From JASJCP01 sp051155735 (lineage in GTDB: Bacteria > Cyanobacteriota > Cyanobacteriia > Cyanobacteriales > Xenococcaceae): a DNA stretch of 18,783 bases. The stretch covers positions 1 to 18,783 of the forward strand of contig DAXETX010000026.1 in the NCBI GenBank assembly GCA_051155735.1, given 5' to 3'. Shown one piece after another: positions 14,408 through 18,783 of this stretch. Under the pieces are notes generated by a model that did not search any database, had not been told where the DNA came from, and saw only the letters and a list, made by a program, of their open reading frames with translations. The translations under genes were made by a program, and so were the position numbers. Numbering within the stretch: position 1 is the stretch's first letter; each line of letters begins with the position of its first letter.

Positions 14408-15610
14408 CTATCTAGCAAGTACAGCTTGTTCTTGTTCTTTGAGCCAGTCAGAATCATCGCTGTTGAAGGGAGAAAGTTCGCGGAGGCGGTCAATGATGCC
14501 AGGGAGAACTGCTAAAACGCGATCAATTTCCGCTTCGGTAGTAAAGCGAGAAAGGCTAAAGCGAATCGAACCATGTAAAACGCTGTAAGGTAGTCCTAAA
14601 GCTCTTAAGACGTGAGAAGGTTCTAGAGAACCAGAGGTACAAGCCGAACCAGAAGAGGCACAGATGCCAAACTGGTCAAGAGAAAGTAAAATAGCCTCAC
14701 CTTCAATATATTTGAAACCAATATTAGTCGTATTTGGTAAGCGATTAATCGGATCGCCGTTAACTGCTGTATTGGGAATAGTTGAGAGAATCGCTTGCTC
14801 TAGCTTATCTCGGAGCATTTTTTCCCAACCGATACCTTCTAGATGTTGTTGGGCTAATTCGGCAGCTTTACCTAATGCCACGATACCTGCGACATTTTCT
14901 GTTCCACCTCTGCGTCCTCTTTCTTGGTGTCCGCCGATGAGTAGAGGACGGAATCTGACACCTTTACGCACATATAAAGCGCCAATACCTTTAGGAGCGT
15001 GAATTTTATGTCCTGAGAGAGTCAGCAAATCGATGGTGCTAGTTTTCATGTCTAAGGGAATTTTCCCTACAGCTTGTACTGCATCAACATGAAATAGTGC
15101 GCCATATTCTTTAACTAGTTGCCCAATTTGTTCGATGGGAAAAATAACACCTGTTTCGTTGTTGGCATACATCACCGAAACTACTGCCGTGTTGCCAGTT
15201 AAAGCAGCTTCTAACTCATCTAAATCAAGTTGTCCTTGATTATTAACTGAAAGATAGGTAACAGTGTAGCCGTCTTTTTCGAGTCTGCGACACAAGTTCA
15301 AAATTGCTGGATGCTCAACTTCGGTAGTAATAATTTGTTTTTTATTAGGTTGAGCTTTTAGGGCAGCAAGAATGGCTGCATTATCTCCCTCTGTACCACA
15401 ACTGGTAAAGATAATTTCGGAGTCTTCTGCTCCCAAAAGAGATGCTACTTGTTTTCTCGCTTCTCTGACAGCGCGACCAACTTGTCCGCCAAAAGTATGC
15501 ATACTAGAAGGATTACCGTAATAGAGAGTTAGATAAGGTAGCATAGCTGCTAAAACAGCTTCATCTATTTTGGTTGTGGCGTTGTTATCGAGATAAATGC
15601 AGTCGTTCAT
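14408..15610 (-). CDS. nifS: NifS, cysteine desulfurase
   Basis: A 400-residue PLP-dependent cysteine desulfurase supplying sulfane sulfur to NifU. The PLP-binding lysine is Lys202 in LTLSGHKIHAPKG. The catalytic cysteine is Cys324 in ASSGSACTSGS, a class I (NifS/IscS) loop. The N-terminus IYLDNNATTKID, the TEGDNAAI segment and the RRGGTENV motif (about residues 233-240) are typical. It sits between fdxN and nifU, the standard order. The GAAAAGAG before ATG 15610 is a modest ribosome site. An IscS housekeeping enzyme would look similar, but the linkage to nifU and nifB makes NifS the clear choice. Confidence 0.97.
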   Translation of the reverse strand: MNDCIYLDNNATTKIDEAVLAAMLPYLTLYYGNPSSMHTFGGQVGRAVREARKQVASLLGAEDSEIIFTSCGTEGDNAAILAALKAQPNKKQIITTEVEHPAILNLCRRLEKDGYTVTYLSVNNQGQLDLDELEAALTGNTAVVSVMYANNETGVIFPIEQIGQLVKEYGALFHVDAVQAVGKIPLDMKTSTIDLLTLSGHKIHAPKGIGALYVRKGVRFRPLLIGGHQERGRRGGTENVAGIVALGKAAELAQQHLEGIGWEKMLRDKLEQAILSTIPNTAVNGDPINRLPNTTNIGFKYIEGEAILLSLDQFGICASSGSACTSGSLEPSHVLRALGLPYSVLHGSIRFSLSRFTTEAEIDRVLAVLPGIIDRLRELSPFNSDDSDWLKEQEQAVLAR

Positions 15611-15657
15611 TGCTCTTTTCTCATCTAAGATTCCGTAATTTTTTAATCGATCAAGTC

Positions 15658-16017
15658 TTATGTATGTAATAGAAGATCTAACTTTTGGGAATAGGTATTA
15701 AACCAGTGCTGCCAATATTGAGTTTCTTTTTTCGCTTTGAGTCGTAAGGTCAGGCGATTGTAAGTAGCAAACCAATTATCCCAATAGTTATTAGTTGTCT
15801 GAGTTGCACTAATTAAACTAGAGATGCTGGGAGTGCAACCATTAAAGGTGGGACAACCCGCCATACATTGAGCAACTCCGTAAGAGCCAACACAATCATT
15901 ACAAAGATTGGCATCAATCGAGAATTTACCTTGATCATTTTTAGTAATTGCGCCTGTAGGACAGTGAGGCAGACAATTTTCACAAGCAATACATTGATTG
16001 GTAATGGTGTAAGTCAT
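15658..16017 (-). CDS. fdxN: FdxN-type bacterial ferredoxin (2[4Fe-4S])
   Basis: A 119-residue ferredoxin. I chose ATG 16017 (MTYTITNQC) because GGAGT lies about 8 nt upstream and family members begin this way; the frame stays open further upstream to 16119 without meaning. The first cluster motif is C9-x2-C12-x2-C15-x3-C19-P and the second uses Cys39, Cys42, Cys51 and Cys55 (Cys61 is extra). The C-terminal third is unusual for a ferredoxin: it contains two copies of an aromatic motif, YWDNWFATYNRL (about 78-89) and YWQHWFNTYSQKL (about 101-113). FdxN is thought to feed electrons to NifB or other steps of cofactor synthesis. The gene is continuous, so no fdxN excision element is present. Confidence 0.92.
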   Translation of the reverse strand: MTYTITNQCIACENCLPHCPTGAITKNDQGKFSIDANLCNDCVGSYGVAQCMAGCPTFNGCTPSISSLISATQTTNNYWDNWFATYNRLTLRLKAKKETQYWQHWFNTYSQKLDLLLHT

Positions 16018-16042
16018 GGTCTTACTCCTGCTTAATTTGTGC

Positions 16043-16252
16043 TTAATTGCGATCTGGGCTAACAAGGCTAGGGAAGCAACCGCCATCGGTAGTGAGGTTA
16101 GTCTGACAAGGCGGTACATCGTAATAGTCAGAACAGTTACTACAAAGGCTATGAGTCGGAGATGAAAGACTATCTTGCTTATGGATTACTTCTTGATAAT
16201 CTTTAAACCAATAGCGATCGCTATCTTGAGTCTTTAAGGAAGTGTTAATCAT
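16043..16252 (-). CDS. Small Cys-rich protein resembling half of FdxN
   Basis: A 69-residue protein with its own ribosome site (AGAGGA about 8 nt before ATG 16252). It ends 25 nt before the fdxN start. Cysteines are at 37, 40, 49 and 59, i.e. C-x2-C-x8-C-x9-C. FdxN has the same spacing at 39, 42, 51 and 61, plus Cys55, which is missing here (Leu53 at that place). The surrounding words are also alike (LCSNCSDYYDVPPC here; LCNDCVGSYGVAQC in FdxN). The N-terminal YWFKDYQEVI resembles the WFxTYxxL motif in the FdxN tail, so the two modules appear in reversed order. I infer a paralog of part of FdxN. Whether it binds a cluster is unknown; four cysteines could do so. Confidence 0.6.
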   Translation of the reverse strand: MINTSLKTQDSDRYWFKDYQEVIHKQDSLSSPTHSLCSNCSDYYDVPPCQTNLTTDGGCFPSLVSPDRN

Positions 16253-16294
16253 GATTGTTGTCCTCTGTTATTTATGCAACAAATGACTGCGATC

Positions 16295-16315
16295 GGGGCA
16301 TAGGTACTACGCCCC
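16295..16315 (-). promoter_or_regulatory. Strong 9-bp hairpin downstream of nifB
   Basis: On the minus (mRNA) strand the arms GGGGCGTAG and CTATGCCCC pair over 9 bp with one G-U pair around a 3-nt loop. On the plus strand the same pair would be an A-C mismatch, so the structure favours RNA made in the operon direction. It starts 9 nt past the nifB stop codon (16325-16327). No T-run follows, suggesting partial attenuation or an RNA-processing/stability site, or simply a dispersed cyanobacterial palindrome. Confidence 0.55.
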
Positions 16316-16324
16316 TCAGAGCGA

Positions 16325-17758
16325 TTAACTATTAACAGCAAACTGTTGTTCGTAATAGGTCAAAGCAATCTTATCGATAGTGTCATAACCTTGGACTGGC
16401 TCTACTCCTGCTTCTCTAAGCATTCCTTGAGGACAATCGCCAATCTTAGAAGCGAGGACAGCTTTGCAATCTTTGATTGCACCGATAATATTGTCGAGCA
16501 TGGCAGCTTCACCATAACCACCCTGACAGTAATGATCTACTTTACGGTGTCCGACAAATTTGACTTCAACACCATCAACTTCAAAGATTTGAAACTCTTT
16601 AGCATGACCGAAGTGTTGATTAACTACACCACCACCTTTAGTTGCTACTGCTACCAAGATTTTCTCGCCTCTGGGTTTCTGCTTCGCTGCGCGTTCTGCT
16701 TTAGCAGCTTTCATGGCATCTTTAATTTTGTTGATCCCTGCGTGAACTTCTTGGCGTTTTTCAAAGTCATATTCGGGAGTCATCTCTAAGAATTTTTCTT
16801 TAGTAAATTCTTGAGAACGATCTTCACCTAATAAACCGACGGCATCAGCACGACACTGCCTACAGTGACGCATCATTTTCATATTGCCAGAACAGCTATC
16901 TTGTAAAGCTTTTAGCTCTTTGGGAGTAGGACCTCTTTGTCCTGTTAAACCAAAGTATGTACCGTGTTCGGGTGCTGAAATCAACGGCATAATATTGTGA
17001 AGGAATGCACCCTTAGAACGAATCACCTCATCTACTTCTACTAAGTGTTCGTCGTTAATTCCTGGAATCATTACGGAGTTAACTTTACAAAGGATATCGG
17101 CTTCTTTTAGTGCTTGGATTCCTTCCATTTGACGTTCGTGGAGAATCTGTGCTGCTGCTTCTCCTTTCCAACGTTTGCGTTGATAGCGCACCCAAGGATA
17201 AATTTTTGTTCCGACTTTAGGGTCAACCATATTAATCGTCATGGTGACGTGATCGACATTTAACTCTTTAATTTTGTCAATGTGGTCTGGAAGCATTAAG
17301 CCATTAGTAGATAAACACAACTTAATATCTGGTGCTTTGTCAGCTACTAACTCAAAGGTGCGAAAAGTTTGTTGGGGATTAGCTAAAGGATCTCCAGGTC
17401 CGGCAATACCTAACACTGTCATTTGCGGAATTTTGCCAGCAATTACCAAGGCTTTGTGGGCTGCTTCTTCGGGTGTGAGGAGTTCGCTAACTACCCCTGG
17501 ACGACTTTCGTTGGCACAGTCATACTTGCGATTGCAAAAATTACACTGAATATTACAAGCTGGTGCAACTGCGACGTGCATCCGTGCATAATGATGATGT
17601 GCATCTTCACTGTAACAGGGATGCTTTTCGATTCGTTCTTGAATTTTGGGGTCGAGAGCTGGTTGAGGCTTAGTAGAACTACAGCCACAGCCTTTATCAG
17701 ACTTGTTTGCTTTGGTCTTAGATTCTAATGCTATGGTGGTGCTGGTAGTTGGTGACAT
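16325..17758 (-). CDS. nifB: NifB, radical SAM enzyme making the 8Fe FeMo-co precursor
   Basis: A 477-residue NifB. The radical-SAM motif is Cys68-x3-Cys72-x2-Cys75 (CNIQCNFC). Upstream HPCYS (Cys48) and downstream CRQCRADAVG provide ligands for the precursor [4Fe-4S] clusters. GIAGPGDPLAN and LSTNGLMLP are conserved SAM-binding segments. Residues about 365-477 form the C-terminal NifX-like domain (KILVAVATKGGGVVNQHFGH...), as in most bacterial NifB proteins. It fuses two 4Fe clusters with a SAM-derived carbide to NifB-co, which passes via NifX to NifEN. A Cys/Gly/Ser leader (CGCSS) is at residues 24-28. It is the first gene of the operon in this window; the ribosome site before ATG 17758 is weak. 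Confidence 0.97.
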   Translation of the reverse strand: MSPTTSTTIALESKTKANKSDKGCGCSSTKPQPALDPKIQERIEKHPCYSEDAHHHYARMHVAVAPACNIQCNFCNRKYDCANESRPGVVSELLTPEEAAHKALVIAGKIPQMTVLGIAGPGDPLANPQQTFRTFELVADKAPDIKLCLSTNGLMLPDHIDKIKELNVDHVTMTINMVDPKVGTKIYPWVRYQRKRWKGEAAAQILHERQMEGIQALKEADILCKVNSVMIPGINDEHLVEVDEVIRSKGAFLHNIMPLISAPEHGTYFGLTGQRGPTPKELKALQDSCSGNMKMMRHCRQCRADAVGLLGEDRSQEFTKEKFLEMTPEYDFEKRQEVHAGINKIKDAMKAAKAERAAKQKPRGEKILVAVATKGGGVVNQHFGHAKEFQIFEVDGVEVKFVGHRKVDHYCQGGYGEAAMLDNIIGAIKDCKAVLASKIGDCPQGMLREAGVEPVQGYDTIDKIALTYYEQQFAVNS

Positions 17759-18293
17759 TGAATTGAATTCCGCAAATAAAGTACATGGACTATCGGGACT
17801 AAGACAGAAATTGAAAATACTGAAATATTGAACTCTAAATTTCTTTGGTGAATGACAATTTGTTTTGAATGAAATTTAGATGTTCGAGATGTTATTGAAG
17901 TTATATCATTCAGTTTTGGACTAAAGAAAAAACTTGCACTCGGTTAGTTTTATTGAATTACTTAGGACGTACTCAATCCCTCAAACCCTTGTGTAATGAA
18001 GCGAAAAAATTTTTCATGGGTATGAGAGTCTAGTATTTTAAGAATGGGTAGTGAGTATTTATTTCTAGAGACTCTGGTATTTGTCTTGCGAGAAACTAAC
18101 CTCGGTAAACACTGAGGTATGAGGCAACAACAGCGATTTGGCTTCTCTGAGAATTTATTGCACTCAATTTATTGTTTAGCTGCTCGTTCTCGATCTTGAT
18201 AATTAATGATCGCTAATTAACAACTGCTACTAAGATAACAATAAAATCGAATTTTGTAACTAATTTAACTTTTTTTTCTCAATAAATGCGTTG
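17759..18293 (-). promoter_or_regulatory. nifB upstream region, candidate operon promoter; no gene seen
   Basis: This AT-rich 535-nt stretch has no ORF worth reporting. It should contain the main nif promoter, because nifB is the first gene read leftwards. I looked for the NtcA palindrome GTA-N8-TAC and found only one-off matches (GTA-N8-TAG near 18020 and 18056). A TATAAC-like box lies near 17911 on the minus strand, without a convincing partner. Control by a dedicated activator such as CnfR is possible, but I cannot identify its site. Confidence 0.35.
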
Positions 18294-18464
18294 TTAAATT
18301 TCTAAATTAAGCTCATCACCAATGCGGATTGTTTTTCCTGCTTCAGTAACAGATAAGCGGGTGTTGATTGCTAAGCGGTAAAAATGGTTAAATCGCGATC
18401 GCTCTGCCCATTGAGGCAAAGTTTCTCGTCGTTTAGTGACAAAAGTTTTTAACTCAGGGAACTT
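18294..18464 (-). pseudogene. C-terminal remnant of a protein, possibly MOSC-domain
   Basis: A 56-codon open tail ends at a stop at 18294-18296. It reads as convincing protein: FVTKRRETLPQWAERSRF, then FYRLAINTRLS and EAGKTIRIGDELNLEI. No ATG precedes it in frame before the region where the plus strand encodes transposase. The GKTIRIGDE ending resembles MOSC-type beta-barrel C-termini, but the assignment is a guess. I infer the gene was cut by an insertion sequence and only its 3' end is left. Its stop lies about 540 nt upstream of nifB on the same strand. Confidence 0.4.
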
Positions 18465-18634
18465 TAGTTTATAAGGATGAATATGCCATTTATCAAAGTT
18501 TAGATCGATGGGGTTATGAGCATAAAAGCGTCTGTTATGGGACTGGAGAGTATGCCAGAGATGAAGATGGGGATGGATTTCACGAAGTTTATGTCAATAC
18601 CATGGAGGGGTTTTGGTCATTCTTACGCTCTTGA
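18440..18634 (+). pseudogene. ISXO2/IS1595-type transposase fragment
   Basis: The plus strand is open from 18440 to a stop at 18632-18634. It translates from about 18464 as LVYKDEYAIYQSLDRWGYE, then HKSVCYGTGEYARDEDGDG, then FHEVYVNTMEGFWSFLRS. This is the catalytic C-terminal part of an ISXO2-like (IS1595-family) transposase: the second Asp of the active site (V-Y-x-D-E) and the N-T-x-E-G-F-W motif are both present. The N-terminal zinc-binding half and first Asp are missing, and the C-terminus stops early, so it cannot be active. It abuts the truncated gene tail on the opposite strand, marking an old insertion/deletion. Confidence 0.8.
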
Positions 18635-18644
18635 TCAAGAGCCA

Positions 18645-18688
18645 AATTTAACTCATAAAAGCGCGATCGCGCTTTTATGAGTTAAATT
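18645..18688. repeat. Perfect 44-bp palindrome centred on a HIP1 site
   Basis: Two 22-bp arms (left arm 18645-18666, right arm 18667-18688) are exact reverse complements with no spacer. The centre is GCGCGATCGCGC, which contains the cyanobacterial HIP1 octamer. A shorter perfect palindrome, GCTCTTGATCAAGAGC, lies just upstream at 18627-18642. In RNA it would form a very stable stem and might act as a bidirectional terminator between converging or decayed genes. Confidence 0.85.
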
Positions 18689-18783
18689 AGAGGTAGTTGA
18701 TAATCGCCTCCGCTTCAAACAAGCTAACTTTCCTCTGGCGGTACAACTCCTAACTGCCGTAGCAAAATGATGCTGTCTTGATA

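Noticed and set aside
16018..16119. Upstream extension of fdxN (34 extra residues, hydrophobic, like a signal peptide)
   Set aside because: It overlaps the end of the 69-aa ORF in another frame, has no ribosome site, and family members start at MTYTITNQC. GGAGT precedes ATG 16017.
18019..18033. GTA-N8-TAG upstream of nifB as an NtcA site
   Set aside because: It deviates from GTA-N8-TAC, occurs twice by chance in an AT-rich stretch, and has no -10 box at the right distance.
18464..18594. Continuation of the minus-strand open frame through the transposase region
   Set aside because: The plus strand reads as recognisable transposase here, while the minus reading is His-rich and starts right after a stop, with no ATG. 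It is most likely an antisense shadow.
18690..18783. Short open frames at the right edge: plus strand ending at 18770 (NRLRFKQANFPLAVQ...) and minus strand ending at 18724 (SIILLRQLGVVPPEES)
   Set aside because: Both are under 30 codons, lie on opposite strands over the same bases, and have no start in the window. I cannot decide which, if either, is coding.
1..18783. CRISPR array, tRNA or rRNA genes
   Set aside because: The tandem repeats are too short (about 7 nt) and lack unique spacers. No cloverleaf-like or rRNA sequence was recognised.

Overview
The window is an almost complete molybdenum-nitrogenase (nif) gene cluster from a cyanobacterium. All the large genes lie on the minus strand, so the operon reads right to left: nifB, a small Cys-rich ORF, fdxN, nifS, nifU, nifH, nifD, nifK, nifZ, a Mo-nitro_C gene, nifE, nifN, a DUF269 paralog, nifX, a DUF269 gene, a DUF683 gene, nifW, hesA, hesB, fdxH, then three small unrecognised ORFs and the first codons of a probable feoB at the left edge. 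The cyanobacterial assignment rests on this gene order (nifB-fdxN-nifS-nifU-nifHDK and nifW-hesA-hesB-fdxH), on nine copies of the HIP1 octamer GCGATCGC, and on ACTAAC/TTAGT-type short repeats in most gaps. nifD and fdxN are uninterrupted, so the excision elements of some heterocyst-formers are absent. A non-heterocystous host is plausible, but the genus cannot be read from the sequence.

Layout by position: 1-133, N-terminal fragment of a probable FeoB; 335-1300, three small hypothetical genes; 1453-2984, fdxH, hesB and hesA; 3083-4696, nifW, DUF683, DUF269 and nifX; 4763-5233, a second, divergent DUF269 gene; 5289-8119, nifN and nifE (scaffold for cofactor assembly); 8205-8879, the Mo-nitro_C gene and nifZ; 9010-13170, nifK, nifD and nifH (the enzyme); 13401-15610, nifU and nifS (Fe-S supply); 15658-17758, fdxN, a small FdxN-like ORF and nifB. 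From 17759 to the right end there is a gene-free nifB upstream region, then wreckage: the tail of a possible MOSC-domain gene abutting a fragment of an ISXO2/IS1595-type transposase, followed by a perfect 44-bp palindrome centred on a HIP1 site.

The genes form one pathway. NifS and NifU supply Fe-S clusters and NifB, probably with FdxN, makes the 8Fe precursor. NifEN with NifX matures it into FeMo-co, and NifZ and NifW help the MoFe protein (NifDK) mature or stay stable. NifH delivers electrons and takes part in cofactor and P-cluster synthesis, and FdxH reduces NifH.

The less ordinary points are a 69-aa half-ferredoxin between nifB and fdxN, two unequal DUF269 genes flanking nifX, an enlarged basic loop in FdxH where it is thought to dock on NifH, nifZ placed directly after nifK, and structured intergenic DNA. 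That DNA includes a G-quadruplex motif between nifE and nifN, heptamer repeats running into the nifD stop, and long inverted repeats between nifH/nifD and nifK/nifZ. I see no wholly new multi-gene system.
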